Source of the DNA: Amblyornis subalaris
Lineage: Eukaryota; Chordata; Aves; Passeriformes; Ptilonorhynchidae
Assembly (NCBI GenBank): GCA_018881555.1
Contig: JACAXG010000132.1
Span: 620,001-684,000, forward strand
Length of the DNA: 64,000 nt
Direction: 5' to 3'
Position 1 is the first letter of the stretch. Every line of letters begins with the position of its first letter. Under the pieces are notes generated by a model that was given only the letters and a program-made list of their open reading frames with translations, was not told the DNA's origin and did no database searches. Made by a program: the position numbers and the translations under genes. Below, one piece after another: positions 23,806 through 36,300 of this stretch.

Positions 23806-26800
23806 CGTTACAGGAAATTTATAGTATAAATGTTATTCTAAGCTGGGAATCACATCAGCTTTTATAAGTATGTATGTAACTGGACCTTCAAACTTGATGC
23901 AGACTGTGGCCCTTAAATTTGATGCTTACTTTTCTTTTAGTCTGTTTGCTTTTAAATCATAGTTTTTAACTTAATCGTGAAAACATTCAAGGTTCTTTTT
24001 ACCTACATTTTTATTTCTAATTGGAAATATAGACCTGGGGGTTTGCACTGAAACACTAATGGTCTCTTCCTGAGTCCACTGCGCAGTTGCATTGGTACGT
24101 ACGAATTATTGTGCAACGACAAGCTAATTTACACTTACTCAAAATCAGTCTTAAATTTTCAACTACAGTCTCTAAAGATGGCTCTTATTTTTTCACATTT
24201 ATCAAGTATTATGTGGATGTGTATTGCAAGTCAGATAGGTAGAGCTGTTGCGAATACTTGATGATTGCATTTGTGATGTGGTGCATGTTATGTACTAGGG
24301 CATCATGTTCTTGCTGGTCACACTTCCTGGCAAATTATACATAGGAAAACCTGAAATGGTTTTCTTTTGAGCCTACTTTTAATGGAAAGATTTGAGAGGG
24401 ATGCCATGTTCTGACTCTTCTTTGTCATGTTAATGTGACGCAGGGTGGCAAACATCGAACATCTCCATCTAAGGTCCTGCAACTTGATCAGACGGTTTTG
24501 TAACCGTATGGCATAATTTGGTGTGCGCGTCTGTGTTTACCTGATGATTAATAATGCATTGAATTGGAAATGCAGGCAAATTGTACTTTGTTTTGCTGGT
24601 AATAACTTGGTAGTTTATAATCTAAATTGAATATTCAGTGATCGCTAGGAAGGGAGACGTTGCCAAAATTGCTCTTCCAAATTTATTTCTAAATGCTAGA
24701 GCAGGTATTACGACTGGTAAAATACGACGGAAAGGAAAACAGTAATTCTTTTACAGAATGAAGTCATGATTTCATTACTAGGAAAGAAAACACTGACCTC
24801 GTTTTCTGAGCATTTTGTTTTTCTTGACTTTTCTTTTAACAATTCCCATATTTTTGCTTTGCGAGCTGCAGTAAACAAGTGTGCAGTTGCAGAATGCTAA
24901 TTCAGTCATGTAGATCAGAATATTCCATGGTGTTTAACAGAACACTGCCCTGTTTCAACACTTGCATTATACTATAATATAAAATATACATTTTTCATTA
25001 TCCTATTTAAACCTTGAAAGCTCTCTGGATTCCTTGTTTCTTCTCCCTCAGTAGTTTTGTTAGAAAGTTTTACACATTATGAAGAGCAATGTAATTTTTA
25101 AAAATGGCTTCCTACGGGGGCAGCTGGTTAAGCTTCACTGTGAGTGCCAAGCATTGAACAAGGATTAAAATTTAGTGAAACCAGAGATTTAAAATGTCTT
25201 TGGTAGCAGCTACATTGGCTGAACTCATGCAACACAGGTAGCATGTACTATATTCTTTAAATACCCCTCTGCTTTAACATTTATAGTGTAATTTTAATAT
25301 AAGGTATTACCAAACCTCTGGTTTGAAATTCATTGCTGATGGTACCCAACTACAGTAAGATATGTTGAAATATGCTGTCTACATGTTGTACTTTTTACCC
25401 CTGAGTGACACTGTCAATTCAGTTGATAATAAAAGTCCAATGATAAGATTTACAGAGCAGTTAAAGCATTCTATCTATGCAGGTTGTTGTGATGTTTGAT
25501 GGGAAAAATACTTCTTATTCTCCAAAACTAAAAGGCTTATTGCAGTCAAAACCCTCAAGCTGTAGAGCTGAGAATGAGAAATTGCTGGGGAAGGGAAACC
25601 TGAATTTACATGCTGCAGAGGATGACTTGCAAAAACATACCCTTGCATAGGAAATAAAGCAGAAGGCCAAGAAGAAGAACAGTTGTAATGGTGTTGGCCA
25701 GTGTTTATAACCTGTTTCTACTGCAGTTGTATGGAAGGAGTGGAAATGCAGGGTAGGGTCTGTAGTGCCAGCAAGTGAAACACNTGTGGTAAATCTCTGA
25801 AAAGACCAATGTGTGGTTGGAACTGTTGGTTTGGGTTTTTTTCCCCTCTTTCGGTGAGTCTGCTCTTACAAGAAAATTTTTATGGTTTGAAGATTTTGTT
25901 GATAATTTGCAATTGTGTTGTAAAATGTAATTTTTAGATGACAGGTCAGTGTGTGACAAATTTTAGCACCTGCTGTTAGATTGGCTGGAGTGCCTAAGCA
26001 GCATGAGAGAGTGGAGACTCCTATTAATAATTCCAGGTGTGTGATTCATTGCAATCTGACAGAGCAACTAGCTGAAAATAACTGAGAGAAAAGACTGAGC
26101 GGCGGCTGTGGGTCAGCTATAAAGATACTGCATGAAGAGTGTTTTCTGATAGAGTTCTTGCTGAAAACATGCCGCAAGTAAACTCCGCGGTTATAGGAGA
26201 CCTCATTGTATTGAAATCCAACTCTTTGTATGCTTTCAGTTCTAATGATTTGTCATGGGTAATATCTGTCCAGTGGAAATGGAGCAGTTTTTAACTCCCT
26301 GCATTGATATAGGAATATATATTTGTTTTACAAATTGAATAAAAGGCACCTTAAAACAATGGGGAGAAAACCAAAGTTAATATTTTTTTTCTAAGGGGTT
26401 GTGCCCTGGAGATTTTGAGCTCCTCTGTAAGGAAGATGGAATTTCCAACATCTGTGCCCAAGTTGTCATCAGTTTGTGCCAGTTCTAGGGGCAGAGAGGA
26501 GTAAGCAGGCTGGTGCTGAGTGCTTTGAGTCCTTTATTTCCTGTAGCACCAAGGAGGAAACTTGTTGGGAAAAATTACTTTCAGCTTATTTTTTTTTTTA
26601 ACTCAAACCCATTATGTTAAACGTGTGAGGTTTTTTTATTTGCTTCCTTGTCTGTTTGTTTTGTGTAGTGTGGGATTTTCTTTTTCTTTCTTTTTTTTTT
26701 TCTGCAACTGAAGGTCTCTCAGGAGAGATAAAATATGAAATGTACTCCCATTATATAAATTAGTCATGGCAAATAGTTTGGCATATATGGCAAAGGCTAA

Positions 26801-28400
26801 GCTGATACTTAACAAGGGGACGTTAGGAGAAACACTGGTTTTACTGTTTCTCTTCTTACTGTTATTGATACAGGCTTTCCATTTTTATTTGCCTTTTAAA
26901 GTACGTCTCCAAAATCTCAGTTTCTTCTCTACCTGATAGGGCTCTGAAAACTCACAAAGTTTGTATTGAAAGAACCATAACAGCCCTGGAGATGAAAACA
27001 AAACAGGCAGGCTGTAGTTGTCTTAGCTGAGCAGCTTTACCAAAACAAGGGACAGGAGCTGCAAAAGCAGCATGGTGTGGGACTTGCCAGGGAATGTGGG
27101 AACTAAACCCACATTGTTAAGCTCCTCCTTGTGTTTCCCATTCATTGTCTCTGTATGTTATAAAACACACAGTGAGGGAAAACACAGTTTTCCTGGAATT
27201 GTCTGGCTTTTTGCTGTGTAATTATTGACACTCTTCTTACGCCTCACATGAGGTTAGAAGCAGGACTTAAAATGCGTGTACCAAATGTGTGTGTGCATGG
27301 AGGGTGCAGGAACAGGGACGCACAGAGGGTGCTTCACTTGTAAGTTTAGTTGTTTTCCAAAAATAGCATCAGTGATGATAATTATCTTCAAGTTAGGTAA
27401 TTAAAATTTCTTTTTTATTTATTTCTTTTTTTGATGGAAAATGATGAGCCCTCCTGTATACCAGGTGTGACCCAAAGCTTAAAGNTGGGAATCATATGGA
27501 TGTTCTCTGTTTCAAACAAAAATTACTGAAAGTGTGGAGTTTGGGGCTTGGGTTTGTTCTGTTTGATTGGGTTTTTTTCTTTAATCTCTCATTTGAAACC
27601 CAATAGCTTACTGGGAGAAAGGTATAATAAAAAGATTGAAGAGAGAGCATGGAGGTACAAAAGTGGAAAGGGGTCAGAACAACAGAATTTAGAAGGAATG
27701 TGTTGCATGCAAATATTTCCAAGTAATCTGACTTGTATTATCAGTTATCAACCAATTCTTAGTTGCCCCAAATTGTCAAATTGTAGTGGAGAGAGAGATA
27801 ACAGCAGTGATACCAACTTTAGCAAAAACTTAAATGATGCGTAATTTGTAAGAAGCAATGTAGTAAGTGACTTTTGGAGTACAACACATGGCAATGGAGT
27901 CCTCTTTAGTAAAACTCAGTTGCCCAGATACTGCTTTTTTATTGGAAATTTAATATACTGTTCCCATCAATGGGAAGATTGGAAATATGTTCTTTTTGTT
28001 TTCCTCTTAATTCACCCCTTGTCCATTCAAAGCTGTGTGCACCTAACAATAAGAGTTATGTGTGACCTGCTAAGCTACTGCTATGCTGTGGTGATGGTGC
28101 TAAAATCTTTCTGATCTCATTTGGAGGAAAGGAAAATGGAGATGGGGAAAACCTCAGTAGCCAGTTCTGNTCCTTTCTGGGATCTATCAAAATGGGATGA
28201 ACTAGATCTTCACAGATACATTTTTACTTTGTAGAGACTATAGAAATTTATTTAGGAGGGTAAAAAATGGGTTGTTTGCATGAAATAATAATTTTAATCA
28301 CTTTAAAATACTCCTTCAAATAGAATCTGCTTTCTCAGAAGAGTAAGGTGTCTTGATTTTTTTTAATTTAAATGAATTAATTTAATATGATTTGCAGCTA
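23806..28400. other. Intronic stretch, mostly featureless
   Basis: The DNA is AT-rich and CpG-poor. Apart from the exon-like block at 24,444-24,505, the only oddities are a short CpG-containing patch at about 26,095-26,215 with a frame of about 40 codons from ATG 26,169, and a pyrimidine tract at about 26,678-26,702. I support no gene. Confidence 0.5.
24444..24505 (+). CDS. Weak candidate second exon, 62 bp
   Basis: The AG acceptor at 24,442-24,443 (TGTGACGCAG) is followed by an open stretch reading VANIEHLHLRSCNLIRRFCN, then a GT at 24,506 (AACC followed by GTATGG). The block needs phase 2 on entry and leaves phase 1. These are exactly the values that would link the CpG-island exon (leaves phase 2) to the exon at 58,221 (enters in phase 1). 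It also carries several CpGs in CpG-poor DNA. Against it, the donor is weak, the polypyrimidine tract is modest, and a 62-base open stretch is easy to find by chance. I do not recognise the peptide. Confidence 0.15.
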
Positions 28401-28409
28401 GACACTTTA

Positions 28410-28680
28410 TCAAACTGGCTTTATTCCTCCGAATATACTCCGGCCTTTTTTCCTCCTGTTCATCCTTTGTAACATTTTATAGTTGATTTAAGGATGTAAT
28501 CGCTCTGTTAGCCTCTGCCCCTCTCTATGTCCAGCTGCTTTCTCTTTGTCACGCTAATGACCCGTCACAGTGGAGCTGTCACTTGACACAGAGGGTGAAA
28601 CCAGCAAATGTGTCCCTTTGGGCTTTGGAAATGTTTAATATCTGTCCTGTTCTGACAGCTCAAGCCTAGCCTGTTTTACA
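28410..28680. promoter_or_regulatory. Enhancer-like intronic block with TALE-type motifs
   Basis: A mixed-composition stretch carries several TGTCA/TGACA words, the core of MEIS/TGIF-type homeodomain sites. These include the inverted pair TGTCACTTGACA at 28,577-28,588, a GACCCGTCACAG just upstream and TTCTGACAGCTC downstream. The neighbouring GCTAATGACC is a homeobox-like word. The density and sequence complexity resemble conserved non-coding elements of long developmental introns. This is a motif-level inference without alignment support. Confidence 0.25.
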
Positions 28681-28696
28681 AATGCCTCTTGCCTAT

Positions 28697-29446
28697 TTAG
28701 AAGAAATGCCAAATAAAAGCATCGGGTATTCTGTTGCAGAAGGGGGCAAAGGCTTGTTTTCCTAAAGGATCAGTATGTATGAGCGCACAAGTGGTTATTT
28801 TGTAGCAGGCTAACTGCATTTCTGTGTGTGTATATGTAAACTTGTGAAACGTGAGTTTAACTGATATTGAATATGCAGCTTGTGGTACATTTATCTCATG
28901 CACCTGAGGAACTACAAGGAGGATGAGTTTGTTGTTGGTTTTCTCCATGTCCATGTTCGGAGATGAGCTGAACAGGCAGAGAGCAGGACCAGGGTGGAGT
29001 CGTTCTTTGTGGCTGTTGCACGAGTGATGAAGTTCAGATTTGTCCTCCGTCATCTCCGTGATTTAAAGACGTGCAGGTGTCTTACCAGCCTTTGCAGAAT
29101 GCTCCAGAGATGCCATGAGCCCTGCCAGACTCTGGGGGTGACAGGAATCTGTAGCTATGCTGATTGTGAGTTGCAGTCCATCTCCTGCAGGGTTTTAACC
29201 TTAAAGCCTGTGTTATATGAAACCATGATGGTGACTGCTTTGAAAGGGATTCTGCTTCTGGATTACTTCTTCCTAAGAAAAGACAGGGACAGGATAAGGA
29301 AGTGTTCAATTCCTGTTCCCTTGAGTAATGTCTTCTCCTGGCCAGGATGGGCAGAGAAAATGGCATTCTGGGCAGGTTATGAGCAAGTTCCCTGGCAGAC
29401 TTCTGATCACAGGGTCTCTTCCCTGATTTACTGGCTTTCAACATAA
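28697..29446. other. Block with long frames on both strands, unclassified
   Basis: The plus strand is open for 150 codons at 28,994-29,446. The minus strand has 118 codons (28,697-29,053) and 120 codons (29,082-29,444) nearly back to back. No frame resembles a family I can name. Such two-strand openness suggests a compositional patch or a decayed element more than a gene. Confidence 0.2.
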
Positions 29447-30927
29447 CAAAAGCATCTGATGTTATCTAGTCTTAGCTTTCCTCAACTTGCCATAAATCTT
29501 GTGATTTTCTGTACAGTAGGATGCAGAGTCTTAGAATTCAGGCGACGTCAAATGTCTTGAATTTGGTAGTGTCAAAAGCTACTGTTTTGTGTGTCATGGC
29601 TTTGCTTTTTTCCTTGGATGGGGAGAGATGTGTGAGTGGATGGTGTCTGAGTTAGGGCCACTTATTTGGAAATGTGCAGGACTTGCACTTGCATTTTTAC
29701 TTATATTTTAATATTTGTTTTAAGAAACAGACTTTAAGTACCTCTGCAACAAGTGGTTTGATGGCTGATGTTGCCTTTACTGGGATAACAAATACTCTCC
29801 TGTGGGTTTTTGCATACTGTATAATTGAAAAGCATCAGTAGATTGACCATAGTCTGTTTCTGCAGTAAGAAATCTTATTTCTGTCTCTGCTGATTAACAC
29901 GTTCACCACTTAGGGGAAGAAGTGCCAAGCAATTTTATTAGATTGATGACACATACAGTTCATTACACTGACCAACTTTTATTTTTCTCTTTTTGGCCTC
30001 ATTTTTTTAAAAACCTCTAAGATAAAATTGCAAAATACTTACTGAGAAGAGTGTGCCATATAATGTTTTAATAATGTCTTTTTCACCCTTCTTTCTGTTC
30101 TTCTCGGAAATAGAGTGAGAGCAGATTAACTTCTGGTACAGAGGAGTTTGCTCCAGTCCCTGCAGAGCTGGGCACAGCTATGGGTGGTTATGTGGTTTGC
30201 AGTCTGGGTGCTATTCCAGAGATTGTCTGAGGTTTCCTCTGCTCCTCCACATAAAATTCTGCCAGAGATTATGCAGAATTCAGACCAAGGATGGGATCCG
30301 GAGAAAACATGACTCTCATCTCCTGAAACCGTAGAGAGAAATATTAGCAAACTAGGATGAGATTTTTTTTTCAGCCCTAGGCTCCTCTTATCTTCCAGAG
30401 TCTTCCATTAACACATCTTAGCATTCACACCCTTGCTATCCATGTACTCTGCACCATCCATTTGTGCCCCACTCATGGCACATTCTTGTAGGGTCACCTA
30501 GAGTTTTCCACTGTCCTGCCAACTCACAACCAAACATTGGGCTCTTTTCTTTATTTACTGCTTCATTCAAGGTCACTGTTCTACTGTGTAGCAACACCTT
30601 CTCATGGTACATGCAGGGCTTACGCTTTTGTTGGCATCTTTCTGTTGACTCTCTCTGAGATGACCCAAGAGGTCTGTCTCGGGTTACTCTGATATGCATT
30701 ACACTTAGGAAAGTGTCACTGATGCATCTAGAGGTGAACATGTTTGTAACAACTACAGAAGAATAGTGGTTGACTGGGATGCTCTTTCTAGGTACCTCTG
30801 TGGGCAGCATGGGCAAACAGGTTCACAGGTAAAGTGTTGTAACAAAAGAATAAAAGTTCTGTGGTCAACTCTTTTATTTTCTGCACTTGAACATACCGTC
30901 TCTTTCCCAGCTTCTAGAGAATTAAAG

Positions 30928-30980
30928 AGTGCTAACTAAATACTGAAACTAAGTGCTACTGAAACTTAGTGCTAACTAAA
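30928..30980. repeat. Small compound repeat
   Basis: The word AGTGCTAACTAAA occurs at 30,928-30,940 and 30,968-30,980. Between and overlapping them is a 16-base tandem pair, TACTGAAACTAAGTGC (30,941) and TACTGAAACTTAGTGC (30,957), with one mismatch. It looks like local replication slippage. Confidence 0.85.
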
Positions 30981-31344
30981 ATTTTAAAATGAAATATAAG
31001 TTAGTTGCATGTCATGTATCTTTGGTAGATCAGACTTTTAAGACGTGGGATTGTCACTGTTCAGCCTAGGTTTTGTAGGTTTTGTGCATTGCAGAATATT
31101 AAAGGATTGAATTTCCTTCCAAATAATAAAAGGAGTTAAATCGAAATTTGCAAGGGCTAGCAGTGACTATGTCATTTTGTGTAGATGGTTAAAGTATATC
31201 TGTGCAGAGTAAAGCAATATGTCTTTATATTATAAATATATAACATAATATATAGCATAAAATAAATAATGTTAGGTGGCCAAGAATTTGCTTGTCAGCA
31301 TAAATAAGTCTTGAATTCCTCTTTGGATATAGTGTTTATGGTAT

Positions 31345-31407
31345 GATCTTGTAAAGCCTTATTCATACACATGAGGATTATTTATGTGTATAAGGCTTTA
31401 AAGGATC
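31345..31407. other. 63-nt hairpin, precursor-microRNA size
   Basis: The 5' arm TAAAGCCTT (31,352-31,360) pairs with AAGGCTTTA (31,392-31,400). ATACACAT (31,365-31,372) pairs with ATGTGTAT (31,384-31,391), leaving an 11-base loop. The only interruption is a 4-base bulge on the 5' arm. At the base, GATCTT and AAGGATC pair with one extra base. This size and shape match a precursor microRNA or the core of a small palindromic DNA element. I do not recognise a known mature microRNA in it, and hairpins of this size are common in AT-rich DNA, so transcription and processing are unproven. Confidence 0.4.
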
Positions 31408-32981
31408 AGATCCTATCATCTAAGTTTGCAAGGCTGCATGACTCTCTACTGCTTGTTTTTGGGGTAATTGCTGACAGAAGAGACCTGATGTGGTAGAAGC
31501 CGAAGTAAATAATAGAAAGTTACCTCGTATTCCAACATTAAAACTTCCGTTTTAAAAAAGAGTTTGGATCTGTGCGGGGAGCAGTATGGGTCCATGATCC
31601 TTTGTGGTGCTTAATAGCATATTAGTGGTCTGACGTTTTCAAACCAGTGCTCTGGAGTGTTGAAGTCTCGCCAGCTGTAGGGGTTTGTAGAGTTGGAGGT
31701 GGAGAGGGGTCAACAAAGAGCCCATCAGCTCCTCCGCACAGCGCTGCCCTTAAAGGGGGGCCATCACTTCTGTCTTCCCATTTGTGCTGAGCATTTGGGA
31801 GAAATAAGGCCTGGGCTTACACCTCTCATCTAAGTTGGCTACTTGCTTTGTTTTCCTGTAAGTTCTCAGGAATTTTGGTTTGCTTTGTTAACTTTGCTGC
31901 ATTTTTTAATGGAATAACATGAAAATAACAGAGACAATTTCAGAGAAGCTTTCATAAATTTTACCAAGATTGCTTTCTATCCCCATCCATATGGCAAGGA
32001 CATAAAATATCAGCAAATAATATTATTTTCTGGATTGCTGGCAGAATTTATGGGGGGAATCTGCTCTAAACTGCAAGACAACAGTTTGTAGCCTTTTCTG
32101 TACAACATACTGTTTCTTAGTGTGTATTTTGGCAGTACTTGTAATCTCCTCCTGCTCTGTAAAATATAAGACCTTTTTATACAGAGATACAAACACACAG
32201 AAGGGAGCCTCCACACACATTTCTTATTGATCTATTTAGTATGATAGATTTTTTTGTGTCTTTCTCTGAAGCATTCGAACCCACTGTTTTGCTTTGACGT
32301 TTCTGTAATTTCAAGCTGTATTATGTGCAAGTTGGTAGCAGTGTTCAAAGCCAAGGACTTGATTGGCAAGTTTTAGCTGTGAATAAATTTTCACAGCTGA
32401 TCCATAAATCCCCAACAGACCATTAGGAGCTTCAGAGCAGCTCTGGCAAACTCCTCTACAATAATTGTAGTTTTAAGTTTGTTATATTTAGTTTTCTCAC
32501 CTCTTAGCTGGATGTCAGGGGGACCTCACTAGAAGTAAACCAGCTCTGTATCTACTTTTTTCTCCAAGTTAGCAGTTTGCACAAATAGCACAGTGTGGGA
32601 GGAGGGCTTGCTGGTTGGCTCCTGGTGGACAAAGCAGAGGCTGACCAAGAGTGTGATGACTTGTGACAAATGGACCCCAGATCTGGGATTAGATATTTTG
32701 GTAATTCTGTGAGACTTAATAATTTTTAGCCCTCCACCTCCAGTCCTGTTCTTAAGAAATAACAAAACCATCAAGGGAGGCAGAAAAAATGCTTCTTCAA
32801 GCTTGAACATGACAGAGTTGTATATAACTGTGTGAGACAGAGATGCAGCTCTTAATTTAAGTTCCCTGAGGTAATTGTACTTATTTATCTGTAGCGAAGC
32901 TGGCAGAGTGACCAGCTTTTAGGAGTCAGCACTGCTCTAAGAACAGAACTGCACTGGTGGCAGCGGTGGGAGCAGCAGGCG

Positions 32982-33322
32982 TTGCTTTTTGGGCTTGATG
33001 GTAGTGATGTTGCTGGACCAGCTGGAAGCCTGGCTTGGAGAACACATCCCCCTTACATGCAGGAAAGCCAGTGCTATAAGGGACTACATTGCATCTTTAA
33101 TAAGTCCTGGAGAATACTTCTTACTGCCAGACAGCCTAATAAAGCCAGAGGAGAGGTTCCTATCATTCCCCTGGATTTAGATCCTGCTGGGTGGGCTGTG
33201 GAAGCAAACTCAGACTTGACTGCTCGTTTGAGCAAGCAATGAATATTCTGAATGTTTCCTTCTGAAATTGGAACTACTTGGCCAAGGATGTACTTGCCAC
33301 TTGGTGGAGTCTGGTGTATCAC
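32982..33322. other. Segment with overlapping frames, unclassified
   Basis: Two plus-strand frames (32,982-33,242 and 32,989-33,180) and a minus-strand frame (33,074-33,322) overlap. The second plus frame reads protein-like in places (LLDQLEAWLGEHIP) but starts at TTG or an internal ATG without a clear acceptor or donor. Composition is more balanced than in the flanks. I cannot assign a function; an exon of a non-coding transcript or a decayed element is equally possible. Confidence 0.2.
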
Positions 33323-36300
33323 CTTGCTGAAGGGATAAGAGGGCTGTGTAGAAGGAAGGGGTGTGTCTGCATGGTAAACTCTTTCAAATGGATCTTTTTC
33401 CTTTTCTAGAAGATAGAAAAATAAGCTGAATCTCTCTATCCTCTGCCACAGAAAGCCAGCCTCTCATACCTCTAACCCATGAAAGATTTGTTTGCACGGG
33501 AGGATGAAAGAGAACAATTACCTGAATGATTTTGGAAGGGAAATGAAGAAGAATTGGTATTTGAATTTTCAGGTTGTTTTTTTTTTATTTAGAGCAAGAA
33601 AAGCAGAAATTTCATTTATGTTAAAAGCTCCTTCAAACGAAAATGCCTTCATGGTACAATTTTAATTTAGGAGGATCAGAAGCTTTGTTGATTAGGACCT
33701 TGTTAGGATAAGGATAGAGTAAGTAACTATAAATAGTGATGCAGTGAGTGATGATCTCTCCCTACAAACTGTGTTGAACTTAAGCAGGAGACAGTAAAAA
33801 TATCAGCTGACATCCTTCTTGCAAGGAGTCATCTCTAAAACAGAGGAATCTTCAGTAAAACAAAAGGATTTGGTCATCTCTTCAGTCTTTAGTTTCAAGT
33901 GCTTTAACTTCATTTGATGCAAGAAGTCAAGAGGAAGTTGTCATTCCTGTGGTGGGAATAGAGTGCTCTTGATGCCTAGGCGAGTTCTGGTATCTGACAC
34001 TTGAACTAGAAATGCTAGGAGTGATAAGAGTAAATGAGCTAATTTCATGTGTACAAATGAAATGCAGAGCATGCTTCTGCTGGAAGAAAAGCCAGTGACC
34101 TTCATCTTTATAGCATAATGGAAAAAAGTTTTCCGAACTATATGGAACTTCTAACACAAATTGGGATTTGGCTAGGTAGGATTGTGGGAAAATATATAGT
34201 AATTAAAAATGCAAAACTGTGTTAAGATTAAAAACAAACGGTTATCACTTATATGGGTGCAGACTACATACATCTTCCTAGGTTCACCTGCGTAAGTGTT
34301 GTGCTCTGCTTTATTTCCTCAAGAGCTGAATGGATGGGAAGCAGGCCACTAAAAAGGACAGCATGAGCCTTCTATGCTTTTGGGCACACAGTTCACTAAG
34401 GTAGTGGGCTAAAGATCATAATGGCAGGGCATCCTCGCCTAGGAATTGCTGACCAGCAGGATGTGAATGCAAAGTTCCACTAACTTGCATTTCACTTCTC
34501 TGGCAAATAAAATTTGCAAATGCTTATTCACAGAAGTAGCTGGAGTGAATAAATGACCGGTATTAATGCATGTGGAATTTTACAGGTGGATGAATCCATA
34601 GTTAAAGGCTAAACAGAAGAGGAGGTGGATGATTCTAGAATCTTACTGCTGATTGTTGCTCTAAAGAAAGGGAATGCAACTGTAGAAGATGACGGGAGAC
34701 TTTAGCAGGCTTGTTTTCACTGCAGGATTAACTCAGACTCCTGCCTAGGTTTTAACCATTGCCATCTATCAAGAAAATTAGTCTTAGTTAAAAATGTGCT
34801 TTTGTAACGCCTGAGGATTTTGGTGAGAATCTGTCTTTCACTGGGATAGCTGACACTATGGGAAGAATATGCTGGAAAAATAATCTACAAACTGGTTAGA
34901 CTCCATTTCCACCATTCTCTGAAGGACAGACACATTCTCTGTGTGATGCTATTGACCAGGAAGGGTTTCAGCCCTGCCCTCTTGGGAGAATTTGCCAGCC
35001 TGAAACAGTGTTGGATGGGCAGGGACCTGCTGTGGGGAAGCTTGTGCTTGGGTTAGGTTAATCAGAGATATGTCAGGAAGGTGAAGTGTGTGAGGGAGCC
35101 ACACCCAGAGGAATAATCTTTCTTTATGTAGGAAAAATCTATATACTTCTCCCAGCTTCTTTGGGAGAGCCTAGGCTTTATGCCAGCATTAAGTCAAACA
35201 ACATTTCTTCCCTCCTGCACCCACCCACCTTTCTGGTTGGTGTTGACATGTTAGTGGTGTTGACAATTAAGACCAACTCTTAATTAAAATGAGAATGAAG
35301 TTAAGGTGCAAACTCAATCATTTGCTTTCCCCTCCTCATGACAGAAAATTACAGCTTTAGTTATTGCAATAGGTGACTGATGGGAAAACTAAGTCTCTTT
35401 CCCTGTGTGGATGATTTCACCTGTGAAATGGCCAGGGCAGTCAGGACATTCTCAATCTTTTGTGTATGTCTTTGAAAGTGAAGTGAGTTGAAGAAGCAAA
35501 CCAGAACTTTTTCCATATTGAAAGGGTGCCTAGCTTATCTAGGGCCACAACAGGATATTAATAGAACATACTGCATTTCCTTCACACAAAAATACGAAGG
35601 GCACTTTGCTGAGAAAAAATCCTGCTGTCCCTTTCTGTCTTTGGGACCAGCTCATCACCCAGCTAAAATTAAAACATGAAGTCAGGCAGTTCTTGTGCTC
35701 TATTTTTAAACTGCTTCAGCATATGAATGTGAGTGTGAAATCTTTCTTTAGGCCTCTCTTAACTTAATTACCTACTTATTCAAAATATTCTCTTCTCAAA
35801 TTGCTGATCTATAATTATATTAATCTTTTCTGTAGACACACTTTAGCTACTTGATGTTTGTTTGATTAGTTTTATGTGTAATTTGTAGTTCTGTAGTTAT
35901 TTACAGTGATGGAAACCTCATGGTAAGTGTTTAAAATTTATTTTGATATGTTAAAATTTAGCAAGTAGATAAGATTTTTGTATATCTATTCCATGTTTTT
36001 TGTCTGGAAAATATAATGAAGAAGTGCACTAAAAAAAAATTCCAATTAAATGAAAACGATTGTCTTGTTATTCTTTTATTTCTTCACATCTTTTGTTTTG
36101 TGCAAGGTTATTCCTATTTTATTTTGGTTTTATGTCTTTTCTTTTGTTTGTGTGGAAGGGGTGATGTGATGCCAGAATAGGAGGTGCAGTGCTTGTAAAC
36201 CAGAAATGTGTACCATTTTTCCGCTGTTTTGAATATACTGAATTCTTCTTTCTGCATTTCACTGAGTTTAAGAAAAATCCCTGCAACTGCCTTTCAAACT

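Larger units (their letters stand above)
29447..32980. other. Intronic stretch holding a small repeat and a hairpin
   Basis: The stretch is AT-rich, especially 31,215-31,275. Apart from the complex repeat at 30,928-30,980 and the hairpin at 31,345-31,407, I see nothing I can support. Confidence 0.5.

Noticed and set aside
26169..26300. A frame of about 40 codons starting ATGCCGCAAG in a small CpG-containing patch
   Set aside because: It is too short, has no clear acceptor, and I recognise no product.
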